A DNA stretch of 64,000 nucleotides. It comes from Methanococcoides sp. LMO-2. GTDB lineage: Archaea > Halobacteriota > Methanosarcinia > Methanosarcinales > Methanosarcinaceae. Of the stretch, positions 44,628-53,467 are shown piece after piece. The translations under genes and the position numbers were made by a program. The stretch lies in the NCBI RefSeq assembly GCF_038432375.1, contig NZ_JBCAUS010000006.1, positions 395,489 to 459,488 on the forward strand, given 5' to 3'. The notes below the pieces were generated by a model that had not been told where the DNA came from, ran no database searches, and saw nothing but the letters and a program-made list of their open reading frames with translations. Each line of letters begins with the position of its first letter. Positions within the stretch are counted from its first letter, which is position 1.

Positions 44628-45386
44628 ATGATAGAACAATATATAATACCTATAGTTGTAATCGGAGTTATCATCTTGTCTCAGGCACTCAAGATGGTAA
44701 AAGAATACGAAAGAGTTGTTATTTTCAGATTGGGTCGACTTAGTGGAGTAAAAGGACCAGGACTTTTCCTTATAATCCCTATTATCGATACAGTGATGAA
44801 AGTAGATCTGCGAGTTATAACTATCGATGTCCCGAAACAGGCAGTTATAACAAGAGACAATGTTACTGTTGCGGTAGATGCTGTTATTTATTATAAGGTG
44901 CTCAAACCTGCTGATGCAATTACAGAAGTCGAGAACTTCAAGTATGCAACTGCTATGCTTTCCCAGACAACCCTCAGGGATGTCATCGGACAGATCGAAC
45001 TTGATGAGCTCCTTTCCGAACGTGAGACCATCAACAAGGATATCCAGGAATTGCTTGATGTTTCCACAGATCCATGGGGTATCAAGGTCACAGGTGTCAC
45101 CCTTCGGGATGTAAGCATTGATGAGACCATGCTTCGTGCAATTGCAAAGCAGGCAGAGGCAGAAAGGGAAAAGCGTTCACGCATAATTCTTGCAGAAGGT
45201 GAATTCATGGCTGCACAAAAAATGAAAGATGCTGCACAGCTCTACCAGGACATACCTGTAGCTCTCAAACTGAGGGAACTGCAGACCATTGCCGAAGTTG
45301 CGCGTGAAAAGAACCTCATAGTAGTAACAAGTTCATCGGATATCGGAGAGATTGCTGCACTTAGCACCGCATTCGCTAAGAAATAA
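44628..45386 (+). CDS. SPFH/stomatin-like membrane protein (slipin)
   Basis: The 252-residue protein has an N-terminal membrane hairpin (about 3-20) and then an SPFH/band 7 domain: EYERVVIFRLGRLSGVKGPGL, VDAVIYYKV, and a coiled-coil EAEREKRSRIILAEGE. Stomatins organise membranes and are substrates of their NfeD partner. GGGGGAGG before the ATG is a strong ribosome binding site. The gene for the NfeD protease follows after 20 bases, giving the classic archaeal stomatin/NfeD pair. Confidence 0.95.
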   Translation: MIEQYIIPIVVIGVIILSQALKMVKEYERVVIFRLGRLSGVKGPGLFLIIPIIDTVMKVDLRVITIDVPKQAVITRDNVTVAVDAVIYYKVLKPADAITEVENFKYATAMLSQTTLRDVIGQIELDELLSERETINKDIQELLDVSTDPWGIKVTGVTLRDVSIDETMLRAIAKQAEAEREKRSRIILAEGEFMAAQKMKDAAQLYQDIPVALKLRELQTIAEVAREKNLIVVTSSSDIGEIAALSTAFAKK

Positions 45387-45406
45387 AACCTTAAGAAGGT
45401 GATCAA

Positions 45407-46726
45407 ATGTTGAAAAGAACATCACCTCTTATCCCTTTTCTTTTTTTGGCATTGGCATTACTCCTGAGCCCTGCCTGTGCTTCTGCGGAAGACAAGGTCC
45501 TGGTACTGGAACTGGATGATGCGATAACGCCGGTTTCCGATGACATTGTGGTCGATGCACTTTTGATAGCACAGCAGGAAGAATATGAAGCCCTTGTCAT
45601 AACCCTCAACACCCCTGGAGGCGGTGTCGATGAAACCCTCAGGATCATTGAAGCCATAGATCAGTCAGAGGTCCCGGTTATCGGATACGTCTACCCCGGC
45701 GGGACAAAAGCGTGGTCAGCAGGAACACTGATCCTCCTTGGGACCGATGTTGCTGCAATGGCACCCTTTACAGTTATTGGTTCTGCCCAGCCGGTCACAG
45801 TTTCCACAGGAGGTGTCGAGCCTGTTGAGGATGACAAAATAGTGAATGCCCTTGTGGCACTTGCAAAGGAGAAGGCGAACCAGCACGGGCGTAATGAGAC
45901 CGCTGCTGAGAAATTCATCACGGAGAACCTCAATCTCAATGCCGAGGAAGCACTGGAAGCAGAAGTGATCGAATACGTGGCTACCGATGTTGAAGACCTC
46001 CTCGAGCAGGTGGACGGGCAGACCATAAAGGAAAAGCAACTGAACACCAGCGGCGCTACCATTGATACATATGCTCCAAACCTCAGACTGAGCTTTATGG
46101 ATATAATCTCAGATCCCATTATCTCTTCACTGTTGATAATGCTGGGAATATACGGCATCGTCATAGGCATCTCGAACCCAGGAGCAGGTGCTGAGATCTT
46201 TGGTGTGGTATCTATCTCTCTGGGACTTGTTGGAATGGGCTTTGATGTAAATATCGCGGCAATATTCCTGATACTGCTGGGGGTGGTGCTGTTCGTTCTC
46301 GAACTGCAGGCGCCGGGAGTTGGCATATTCGGAATAGCCGGATTTGTATGCCTGATAGTAGGAAGCATCTTCCTGGTGCCAATGGACTTCCCGCGCTGGT
46401 ACACTCCTGCAGACGTCCAGCAGACAATGATCATTGCCATAGTTACACCTACAATAGTCATGGGACTGCTGTTCGTATTTGTGTTTTACAAAGTGCTTGA
46501 GGTCAGGCATCGCAAACCGACCATCGGCGAAGAGCCCACAGGTGACCTTGCGGAGGCTATCGATAAGATCGATGCCGGTTCGGAAGGATTTGTAAGATAC
46601 AGAGGAGAATACTGGAAAGCAAGATCAGAAGACGACCTTGAAGAAGGTGACAGTGTATTGATCACCGACAAAAAAGGGCCACTCCTCTTTGTGAAAAAAG
46701 AGGAAGAAGAAAAAGAAGAAGAATGA
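45407..46726 (+). CDS. NfeD membrane-bound serine protease (ClpP-class, stomatin-specific type)
   Basis: The 439-residue protein has a signal peptide (about 1-27) and a ClpP-like protease domain with nucleophile S104 in TKAWSAGTLI and the general-base lysine probably K154 (ALAKEKANQHGRN). A four- to five-helix membrane region follows (about 232-368), then a C-terminal soluble OB-like NfeD domain (about 385-430) ending in a Glu/Lys-rich tail. The catalytic pair matches the P. horikoshii PH1510 arrangement. It is cotranscribed with the SPFH gene, and a perfect hairpin terminator follows. Confidence 0.92.
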   Translation: MLKRTSPLIPFLFLALALLLSPACASAEDKVLVLELDDAITPVSDDIVVDALLIAQQEEYEALVITLNTPGGGVDETLRIIEAIDQSEVPVIGYVYPGGTKAWSAGTLILLGTDVAAMAPFTVIGSAQPVTVSTGGVEPVEDDKIVNALVALAKEKANQHGRNETAAEKFITENLNLNAEEALEAEVIEYVATDVEDLLEQVDGQTIKEKQLNTSGATIDTYAPNLRLSFMDIISDPIISSLLIMLGIYGIVIGISNPGAGAEIFGVVSISLGLVGMGFDVNIAAIFLILLGVVLFVLELQAPGVGIFGIAGFVCLIVGSIFLVPMDFPRWYTPADVQQTMIIAIVTPTIVMGLLFVFVFYKVLEVRHRKPTIGEEPTGDLAEAIDKIDAGSEGFVRYRGEYWKARSEDDLEEGDSVLITDKKGPLLFVKKEEEEKEEE

Positions 46727-46753
46727 GCAAAAGGAAAAAAGATATCTGGTCGA

Positions 46754-46778
46754 GGAAGTGAGAGATCACTTCCCTTTT
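46754..46778 (+). terminator. Hairpin terminator after the SPFH-NfeD operon
   Basis: GGAAGTGA (46754-46761) and TCACTTCC (46766-46773) form a perfect 8-bp stem with GAGA tetraloop, followed by CTTTT. It overlaps the end of the convergent PurM-like gene and could serve both directions. Confidence 0.65.
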
Positions 46779-48088
46779 ATCATTTCTATAACTTTTCTTT
46801 TCTTATCGATCGCTTCATTTGCAGCGTTATCGATGGCGTTCTTCATCTCATCGAAATCCCTTGGCTCCTCATCCCCGATCATCTTCTTGATAGGAGTGTA
46901 AGCCGATTCCCTGAAGCGGGGGGTGAAATCACACATCTCACCGTCGATCATGATCTCTGCACCGGTGCCTTCCACAACCTCTCCGATTATATCGATCTCA
47001 ACACCTGCATCCCTGACGGTCTTCATAATGTCGTCTGCATATTCCCTTGGAGCGATGACGAGCAATGCATCAAGTGATACACCAAGATAGTCGATCTCCA
47101 GCTTTTCCAGCATATCGAGAACTTTCGGATTGACAAGCGGACGCATCTTTTCCTCATCGAAGACGAGCTTGACACCTGCAGTCCTTGAGATCTCCTTTGC
47201 ATCGCCGCGAATACCTCCATTGGTCACATCGGTCATGGCATGCACATGCTTTGTCAGGCCGGATGCGATCAGGGCCTCGCACGCTTCCAGGAACTTGATG
47301 TTTATGGTCTCATCCACCACATCGTGCATCTCGTAGTAGAGAGCTGCAGTGGAAACAGTACCGCCACCTGCACCCTCGCTCATGAGGATTACATCGCCAA
47401 CCTGCGTCTGCACACGGGCAGTGAGGTCTGTGGCTGTACCTACCGCACCGACACCACCGGTCATGCGTTCTCCGATGTCCATATCGCCACCGATACGCAG
47501 GGTGCTGCCAGTGACAAGAGGGATTCCGGTAAGCTCTGAGACTGTAGTAATTCCTGCAATGTGGTCGAAGATCTTTGCGACATCTCCGTCATCGGCAACA
47601 TGGATATCTGAAAGCAATGCCACAGGACGGGAGCCCATCACGTACACATCACGCAGGGATGCACGGGCCACGTGGAAACCTGCAAGGAAAGGAAAATCGC
47701 TAAGACGGGAATGAATCCCATCAATTGTGATAATTATGTAGCCGTCCCCGCTCTCGTTCAGTATAGCACCTGAATCGTCAAGATGGGATGTGTCGACAGC
47801 TGCTGTTGTCTTGCCGATGACCTCTGCGATCTTCTCATGAGCATAGAAGTCGCCCAGTCCGCGGGAACCCACACCGAACTCGCCCATGCTCACACCGGAG
47901 ACAGTGGACTTGAGAACGTCACCCTCGACATTCAGTGTTGCCTTTGCCTCCACAATAGCTGCTTTTGCAAGGGAACGGGCATGTTTGGGTGTTGTGTTCT
48001 TTATCTCAAGTATGCGTTCTGTCAGTTTGTCCTCAAGTTCAGGATCATTCCTCTGAATTCCTTTTCTTGCATAGCCTTCTATATCCAT
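46766..48088 (-). CDS. PurM-superfamily (AIR synthase/HypE-related) ATP-binding protein
   Basis: The 440-residue protein belongs to the AIR synthase/HypE/SelD superfamily of ATP-dependent enzymes. The N-terminal half has GDGYIIITIDGIHSRL and ASLRDVYVMGSRPVALL, and the glycine-rich GVGAVGTATD stretch precedes a GDVILMSEGAGGGTVS region. MTDVTNGGIRGDAKE and YLGVSLDALLVIAP complete the second half. An N-terminal helical extension (about 1-50) is present. The start is the ATG at 48088 with GGAG eight bases before it; the GTG at 48097 is too close to that site. The reaction is unknown; it resembles archaeal HypE-related proteins (COG1973). Confidence 0.8.
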   Translation of the reverse strand: MDIEGYARKGIQRNDPELEDKLTERILEIKNTTPKHARSLAKAAIVEAKATLNVEGDVLKSTVSGVSMGEFGVGSRGLGDFYAHEKIAEVIGKTTAAVDTSHLDDSGAILNESGDGYIIITIDGIHSRLSDFPFLAGFHVARASLRDVYVMGSRPVALLSDIHVADDGDVAKIFDHIAGITTVSELTGIPLVTGSTLRIGGDMDIGERMTGGVGAVGTATDLTARVQTQVGDVILMSEGAGGGTVSTAALYYEMHDVVDETINIKFLEACEALIASGLTKHVHAMTDVTNGGIRGDAKEISRTAGVKLVFDEEKMRPLVNPKVLDMLEKLEIDYLGVSLDALLVIAPREYADDIMKTVRDAGVEIDIIGEVVEGTGAEIMIDGEMCDFTPRFRESAYTPIKKMIGDEEPRDFDEMKNAIDNAANEAIDKKRKVIEMIKGK

Positions 48089-48106
48089 TAAGATCACTCC
48101 GGGGTA

Positions 48107-48715
48107 TCAGCACATATCGACAAAGTTCCTGAGCATCTTCAGGCCGATATCACCACTTTTTTCAGGATGGAACTGTGTTCCGATGACGTTGCCCTGTGAG
48201 TTGACAACCGATGCTGCGAACTTCACACCATAGTCACATGAAGCAAGGGTGTGTGAATCGTCAGTATCCACATAATATGAATGTACGAAATAAACGAACG
48301 CACCATCTTCTATGTCCTTATAGAACGGATGGTCCTGCTCGATGGTAAGCCTGTTCCATCCCATGTGCGGAACCTTCAGATCGCTGTGCGGGAAGCGTTC
48401 AACTTTACCGGGAACCAGGTCAAGTCCGTCTGTGAACCCGCCTTCTACTGAATGGCTCATGAGCATCTGCTGCCCAAGGCAAATTCCAAGTACAGGTTTT
48501 CCGGACTCCACGTAACTGTGTATTGAATCAAGGAAAGGAACAATGTTCTTCATTGCATCGGAAAAGGCACCCACGCCCGGAAGGATAACACCATCCGCAC
48601 TTTCAAGGTCAGCAGGGTCCTTTGAAATGGTCACTTCTGCACCTGCGTGTTCCAGCCCCTTCTGGACACTACGGAGGTTGCCAAGCCCATAGTCAATTAT
48701 CACTATCTTTTTCAT
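48107..48715 (-). CDS. hisH: Imidazole glycerol phosphate synthase glutamine amidotransferase subunit
   Basis: HisH releases ammonia from glutamine for HisF. From the ATG at 48715 it is 202 residues. It has the class I glutaminase motif LGICLGQQML (catalytic Cys), PHMGWNRL, and FVHSYYV, with the His-Glu of the triad in GTQFHPEKSGD. Ten more codons are open upstream but the family starts at IVIIDYGLGNL. The PurM-like gene starts 18 bases after it on the same strand. hisF is 33 kb away at 14.8 kb. Confidence 0.97.
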   Translation of the reverse strand: MKKIVIIDYGLGNLRSVQKGLEHAGAEVTISKDPADLESADGVILPGVGAFSDAMKNIVPFLDSIHSYVESGKPVLGICLGQQMLMSHSVEGGFTDGLDLVPGKVERFPHSDLKVPHMGWNRLTIEQDHPFYKDIEDGAFVYFVHSYYVDTDDSHTLASCDYGVKFAASVVNSQGNVIGTQFHPEKSGDIGLKMLRNFVDMC

Positions 48716-48821
48716 GGGAAGTACAGTACGGTTTTGGTACATCAATCTAACGCGATGATTAAATACCGCAAATAATTATTAATATAATTATAAAAAATCG
48801 CGATATTTATATCTCATTTTT

Positions 48822-48869
48822 ACCTTTGAATCCCCGCCTGAAAAGGCAAAGGTACAATAGGTGATATGA
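48822..48869 (+). promoter_or_regulatory. Structured 5' leader of the first pilin-like gene
   Basis: ACCTTT (48822-48827) pairs with AAAGGT (48848-48853), and inside it GCCT-GAAA-AGGC (48836-48847) forms a small stem-loop. A TATA-like ATATTTATAT lies ~15-20 bases upstream. AGGTGAT follows, just before the ATG at 48870, so folding could affect access to the ribosome binding site (inference). Confidence 0.35.
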
Positions 48870-49352
48870 ATGAAAAACGCGAGAAGAATCTTTAATGATG
48901 AAAGGGCGATAGAGCTACCCATCAACATCGTGGTGATGCTGGTTGTCGGAATGGTCGCACTGGCAGCACTCATCGCGATAATCCCGCCACCCACAAAGAA
49001 CATGGCCGTTAATATCGATGAAGCAGGCCTTCAGGGAACTGCCCTGAGTGCAGGAAACACTATTGTGGTGGATGCGGTAACCGCACAGAACCCGCTGACA
49101 GTCGTGGTCAGGATCACTGCAACCGACCCTGACGGAAATCCTGTCCGTAACGCGAACGCTGTTCTGCGAGGTCTTGGTGGAGTGGCAAGCAATACCACTG
49201 ACATCAACGGTGAAACCACGCTGATCACCACCGCTGCACAGGTGGAAATGGGTGCCAACCAGAACGAAGGTACAATGGACCTTACGATCGCAGCCGATGG
49301 TTTCTACGATTACGAGAAGAAAGATGCAGTGATGGTCATCAAGACAAAGTGA
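48870..49352 (+). CDS. Archaeal type IV pilin-like protein with Ig-like exterior domain
   Basis: The 160-residue protein has a class III (prepilin) signal: charged leader MKNARRIFNDERA, then hydrophobic ELPINIVVMLVVGMVALAA. Cleavage would fall before or near IELPI. The exterior part (about 55-155) is a carboxypeptidase-regulatory/invasin-like beta domain with DPDGNPVRNANAVL and DINGETTL. These proteins make surface filaments or anchor adhesins. A GGTGAT ribosome binding site precedes the ATG. The second pilin-like gene follows after 20 bases. Confidence 0.82.
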   Translation: MKNARRIFNDERAIELPINIVVMLVVGMVALAALIAIIPPPTKNMAVNIDEAGLQGTALSAGNTIVVDAVTAQNPLTVVVRITATDPDGNPVRNANAVLRGLGGVASNTTDINGETTLITTAAQVEMGANQNEGTMDLTIAADGFYDYEKKDAVMVIKTK

Positions 49353-49372
49353 TCTCACTTTCCTTTTTTAAT

Positions 49373-49819
49373 ATGCCAAAATAGAGCATTGTTCTGGACG
49401 AAAAGGCAGCCATAGGACTGCCTATTCGCATGGTCGTCCTGACAATAATAGGGATGATCGGCTTTGCGGTGATCGTGTCGGCAATCGTCAATGCACCCAC
49501 TGCACCAAGGCCGATGTATGCCACTCCTGACGTGACGAGCATAACATTATCAGGCAATAACTCAAGTACCGGGCCTATCGGGATCACCGTCTCCAACTTT
49601 GACGGGGAGCCTGTGGGTGGGTGCAATGTCGTGCTGAGAGACCCTTCCGGCAACGTTGCTTCCGGAGGACTAACCGATAGCTCAGGGCAGGTGCTGATGC
49701 AGCTTAACAACATCTCGCTACCTGTGGGAAAGCATGAGGGATACGTAACCATCAAAGCAATGGCTGACGGCTATCTCGACCACGATGACGATCACTTTGT
49801 GAAGATCATCCGTCAATGA
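49373..49819 (+). CDS. Second pilin-like protein; intact signal needs readthrough of in-frame UAG at codon 4
   Basis: The uninterrupted frame starts only at the ATG at 49430 (129 residues), giving a hydrophobic start MVVLTIIGMIGFAVIVSAIV without the prepilin leader. Reading upstream in the same frame gives ATG (49373), CCA, AAA, TAG, then SIVLDEKAAIGLPIR. This 28-residue N-terminus aligns residue for residue, without gaps, with that of the preceding pilin-like protein (leader, acidic/basic DEK/DER, then xLPI). Hence readthrough of UAG as pyrrolysine is possible. Alternatives are initiation at ATT 49388 or CTG 49394, a base error, or a pseudogene. The exterior domain is a small Ig-like beta domain (FDGEPVGGCNVVLRDPSGNV). 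No ribosome binding site precedes the ATG. Confidence 0.55.
49382..49384 (+). other. In-frame UAG codon (candidate pyrrolysine)
   Basis: The TAG is the fourth codon of the extended second pilin-like reading frame. No gene in the window ends in TAG, which is typical of pyrrolysine-decoding methanogens. If translated it would lie in the leader that prepilin peptidase removes. Translation is not demonstrated. Confidence 0.4.
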
Positions 49820-49849
49820 AGAATAGCCGATAGCCAGATCAAAGGAACA

Positions 49850-50392
49850 TCAGACAGATTTCCTGTTTGCCAGATAGAACTTAAACAGGACCGCTAGAGC
49901 GAGCACTGCTCCCAGCCCCAGGGAAAAATAAGGGGACCTGAGAATATCCCACCTGCCTGCAAAGATCAGGCCTCCTGTGATAAACAGGAGGACGGCCCCT
50001 ATGATTCCTGAAAGTTCCACAGGCATCTTAATAGAGCCGATGGTTATCCTATTGCGGTCCTCGATACGCATGAGCTTCTCATCCTGCTCCGCAAGTGCTG
50101 TTTCCAGCCTGTCGGACAGCTTATCGATGTCCTCACGAATTGAAACTTCTATCAGAGATCTCAGCTCTTCAACTTCTGCTTTCAGCCTGTCAATGCCCTC
50201 GATCGCAGATCGGACATCTCCTGAAACCTGCGGTTGCTGTGGCTCAAATACAGTACCTGCAACATCCTCAGCAGGCACTTCCACGGACAATCGTCTTTCC
50301 ACTGCACGAAGCCTTTTCTCAAGGCTCCTGACACTCTGGTCAAAGGACTCGACCCTCCCCAGGACGTCCTCTTTTGTCGTACCCCCACTCAT
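49850..50392 (-). CDS. Coiled-coil membrane protein, unknown function
   Basis: From the ATG at 50392 the protein is 180 residues. Residues about 6-115 form heptad-rich coiled coil (VESFDQSVRSLEKRLRAVER, then ELRSLIEVSIREDIDKLSDR). Two membrane helices follow (about 130-148 and 155-174), ending in a basic tail ANRKSV. GGTGAG, formed by the end of the upstream dehydrogenase gene, lies six bases before the ATG, which fixes the start and shows coupling. A structural or tethering role at the membrane is plausible but unproven. Confidence 0.7.
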   Translation of the reverse strand: MSGGTTKEDVLGRVESFDQSVRSLEKRLRAVERRLSVEVPAEDVAGTVFEPQQPQVSGDVRSAIEGIDRLKAEVEELRSLIEVSIREDIDKLSDRLETALAEQDEKLMRIEDRNRITIGSIKMPVELSGIIGAVLLFITGGLIFAGRWDILRSPYFSLGLGAVLALAVLFKFYLANRKSV

Positions 50393-50397
50393 ATAAC

Positions 50398-51693
50398 TCA
50401 CCAGCAAAGACCTTCGTAAACAATATCCTCTTTGAGATTTTCAGGATCGATCATCTTCCTGCCATCGATCACTACCTTGTTCTTCATAGCTTCAAATTCA
50501 GGACCCAGTTCCCTGAACTCATCCCATTCGGTCATGACCAGACATGCAACCGCACCCTTCAGTGCCTCTGCAGCACTATCGCAGTACTTTATGTTCTCGA
50601 TCAGGCCCTTCATGTTGTCTGTTGCCATTGGGTCGTATGCAGCAACATCGGCACCGAGCTCAAGAAGTTTCCTTATGACAGGAATGGAACGTGACTCGCG
50701 GATATCATCCGTCTGGTTCTTGAAAGCAAGTCCCAGTACAGCCACTCTTTTACCCTTGACATCCACTGCGTGCTTTTCAAGAAGTTCCACCATCTGCAAT
50801 GGCTGGAGCTCATTCACCTCGATCACGGATTCAAGGAGAGAAGGATAATAATCGATCTCCTTTGCCTTCCCGATAAGAGCCCTGACATCCTTGGGGAAGC
50901 AGGAGCCACCAAAACCTGCGCCTGAGTTCAGGAAATATTCGGAGATACGAAAATCCGCGCCCACGGCTTTCATTACCTCATAGGTGTCGATACCCAGGCG
51001 CTTGCAGATATTGCCGATCTCATTGGAGAACGATATCTTTGTTGCAAGGAAAGAATTGTTCACGTACTTGATCATCTCAGCAGTACGCGGTGTTGTCCTT
51101 GTAACCTCACAGTCCAGGTCCCGGTACAGCTCCGCAACAAGGGCACCTGTTCTTTCGTCAATGCTTCCAACAACGATCTTGTCAGGGTTCATGAAATCAT
51201 AGACGGCCTTGCCTTCTCTCAGGAACTCAGGGTTCATTGCAACGCCGAAGTCCTTACCAGCGACCTTGCCTGAGTGCTCCTCAAGTAAAGGAAGGACTAT
51301 CTCCTCGGTGGTTTCCGGAACCACTGTGCTTTTCACTACTACAATGTGGAATCCGTCCTTCTTTGCCATTGCCATACCAAGGCTCTTGCAGGCATGGCCT
51401 ACGATGGACAGATCGATATTGCCATGCTCGTTGGATGGAGTTCCAACACAAATGAAGGAAACATCCGAGTTCTGCACAGCATAATCATAGTCAGATGTTG
51501 CTATGAGATTCTTTTCAGCATGCTTTTTCATCAGGTCGCCAAGGCCCTCCTCCCAGATAGGAGGAATTCCGTCATTGATCATCTGCACTTTTCTTTCATC
51601 AATATCGATACATATCACTTCATGCCCTAGCTCTGCAAAACAAGCCGCAGAAACTGAACCAACATAACCTGATCCAATAATTGATACCTTCAT
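50398..51693 (-). CDS. UDP-glucose/GDP-mannose dehydrogenase family (probable UDP-glucose 6-dehydrogenase)
   Basis: The 431-residue protein, from the ATG at 51693, oxidises a nucleotide sugar to its uronic acid for surface glycans or N-glycosylation. It has the Rossmann start MKVSIIGSGYVGSVSAACFAE, NPEFLREGKAVYDFMNPDKI, NNSFLATKISFSNEIGNIC, and the catalytic cysteine GAGFGGSCFPKD (about 247-258). The ORF is open 20 codons earlier, but the family starts here, with GGATGATT before the ATG. UDP-glucose is the likeliest substrate; UDP-ManNAc or GDP-mannose cannot be ruled out. The coiled-coil gene follows closely. Confidence 0.9.
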   Translation of the reverse strand: MKVSIIGSGYVGSVSAACFAELGHEVICIDIDERKVQMINDGIPPIWEEGLGDLMKKHAEKNLIATSDYDYAVQNSDVSFICVGTPSNEHGNIDLSIVGHACKSLGMAMAKKDGFHIVVVKSTVVPETTEEIVLPLLEEHSGKVAGKDFGVAMNPEFLREGKAVYDFMNPDKIVVGSIDERTGALVAELYRDLDCEVTRTTPRTAEMIKYVNNSFLATKISFSNEIGNICKRLGIDTYEVMKAVGADFRISEYFLNSGAGFGGSCFPKDVRALIGKAKEIDYYPSLLESVIEVNELQPLQMVELLEKHAVDVKGKRVAVLGLAFKNQTDDIRESRSIPVIRKLLELGADVAAYDPMATDNMKGLIENIKYCDSAAEALKGAVACLVMTEWDEFRELGPEFEAMKNKVVIDGRKMIDPENLKEDIVYEGLCW

Positions 51694-51782
51694 AAAAATC
51701 ATCCCTAAGTAATAAAGTTGTGAAGGAGGTATATTATGATAATGGTCTTGCATCCATGCAGACCTTTCTCATAATCCTTCTT

Positions 51783-52595
51783 TCATAGGAATATATGAAC
51801 AAACAAAATTAAACCTATGGTAAAAATACCAAAAAATGTATCCTTTCCCTGCATCTTCGACTTGCGGAAATATAGATTACTGTGGTCATTACCGTATCCT
51901 CTGCAAAGCATTCCAACGTATGTCCTTTCACCCTGCTCATAGGACTGCACGAAAAGTGAGCTTATGGTATTGCCAACCTGCTCCAGTATCCATCTTCGGG
52001 GAACATCCTTGTTCCACATATCGAACAGACGGGACTTCTGCGCCACGCGTATTCTTTTGAGAACACTCCAGAAAACGAAGAGATACCTTACCATCATTGT
52101 CAGGAGAAGAGTAAACTCCCTGGGAATACCAAGCCTCCTTGCAGAAACTACTAGGTCATTCATCCTCATTGTGGAAGACAAAACAATAACAGATGTCACA
52201 CACACAATGAACCTTGCCATAAGCATCAGGCCAAAATCCAGCCCTTCATAGGTGATGGTCAGACCAAAGGGAAGTGACATTGGATAAACTGTGAACGTTT
52301 CGATGAAAGGCTGCCTGATAAACGGCTGGAATATCGCAAGGCCCAATCCAAATGGAATTACTGCAATGATCCTTGCCAGAACGTAAAGAAGATTCAAATT
52401 ACCGATCACCATCAATAAAAGCAGGTAGCTTTCAAGGACAAGAAGCTTAGCAAAGTTCGCATCATCCATTCTTGGGAGAGATGCCACATAGAACACAATA
52501 CTGATAAAGGCTATTATCTTGATACGGCCATCCAGCCTGTGAACAGGGCTGTCCTTATAGGATTCCCTTTCGATATCAGTTAGTCCTATTCCCAT
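51783..52595 (-). CDS. cbiQ: Cobalt/nickel ECF transporter T component
   Basis: CbiQ is the membrane coupling subunit of the energy-coupling-factor transporter. The 270-residue protein has several membrane helices, a conserved family start with SPVHRLDGRIKII, and the coupling motif MLCRGYG (near 238), with AARRLG-type SARRLGIPREF near 160. It lies 5 bases downstream of the cbiO gene on the minus strand. The CbiM and CbiN components are encoded divergently just to the right. Confidence 0.92.
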   Translation of the reverse strand: MGIGLTDIERESYKDSPVHRLDGRIKIIAFISIVFYVASLPRMDDANFAKLLVLESYLLLLMVIGNLNLLYVLARIIAVIPFGLGLAIFQPFIRQPFIETFTVYPMSLPFGLTITYEGLDFGLMLMARFIVCVTSVIVLSSTMRMNDLVVSARRLGIPREFTLLLTMMVRYLFVFWSVLKRIRVAQKSRLFDMWNKDVPRRWILEQVGNTISSLFVQSYEQGERTYVGMLCRGYGNDHSNLYFRKSKMQGKDTFFGIFTIGLILFVHIFL

Positions 52596-52600
52596 GGAAG

Positions 52601-53467
52601 TTACTCCGTTATGCCCTGTTTTCCGCTCTGATCGATTACACGGATGATCTCATCCCTTGCATCTGCAGGAGCGATCTGTATCCGGGCATCTATGCCCTCA
52701 TCCTGTAAAAGTTCAAAGACCTCAGCGATCCTGGGCATACGCAGATGGGCTTTCTGTATCAGGTCATGATCCCGGAATATTTCTTTTGGAGTGCCTGTTG
52801 CCAGTATCTTGCCATGATCAATGATGCATATCCTGTCAGCAAATGTCGGAATAATATCAACATCATGTGTTGAGAGAACGACCGTCATGTTAAGTTCCCG
52901 GTTCATCCTGTCAATGATATCCATCACCTGACCGGCATTGAGCGGATCAAGTCCTGCCGTGGGTTCATCAAGGACCACTACCTCAGGACGCATTGCAAGC
53001 ACACCGGCAATAGCAACAAGCTTTTTCTGTCCCCCACTCAGATGATGAGGAGCGCGACTCTCAAATCCTTTCAGATTCACAAGCTCAAGTGCAGTTTCGA
53101 TCCTCTCTTTAACCTCATCTTCCGACAGCCCCATGTTCATAGGACCAAAGGCAATGTCTTCCTCCACAGTTGGGGAGAATATCTGGTCATCGGGGTTCTG
53201 GAAAACAATACCCACCGTCTGGCGAGCTTTGCGGATCGTCTTCTTTGATATCGTTTCCCCATTGATCATGACCTCACCTGAAGAGGGGGAAAGGATGCCA
53301 TTAAGATGCTTGAAAAGGGTTGACTTGCCTGCACCATTGGCTCCAAGGATAGCGATCTTCTCACCTGAAGTAATAGACAGATCAATGTTATCGAGTGCTT
53401 TTGCATCACTGCTGGAATATTTATAAGAAAGATTCCTAAGTTCAATAATAGAGTTTTCAGGAGCCAT
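52601..53467 (-). CDS. cbiO: Cobalt/nickel ECF transporter ATPase
   Basis: CbiO is the ABC ATPase that drives uptake. From the ATG at 53467 it is 288 residues. It has Walker A GANGAGKSTLF (near 40-50), a Q loop in VFQNPDDQIFSP, signature HLSGGQKKLVAIA (near 136), Walker B VVVLDEPTAGLDP, and H loop STHDVDI. A GTG at 53485 gives six more residues and is the alternative start. It is cotranscribed with cbiQ. Confidence 0.94.
   Translation of the reverse strand: MAPENSIIELRNLSYKYSSSDAKALDNIDLSITSGEKIAILGANGAGKSTLFKHLNGILSPSSGEVMINGETISKKTIRKARQTVGIVFQNPDDQIFSPTVEEDIAFGPMNMGLSEDEVKERIETALELVNLKGFESRAPHHLSGGQKKLVAIAGVLAMRPEVVVLDEPTAGLDPLNAGQVMDIIDRMNRELNMTVVLSTHDVDIIPTFADRICIIDHGKILATGTPKEIFRDHDLIQKAHLRMPRIAEVFELLQDEGIDARIQIAPADARDEIIRVIDQSGKQGITE

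Noticed and set aside
45691..46461. 256-residue minus-strand ORF
   Set aside because: It is antisense to the NfeD protease gene and has no protein-family features.
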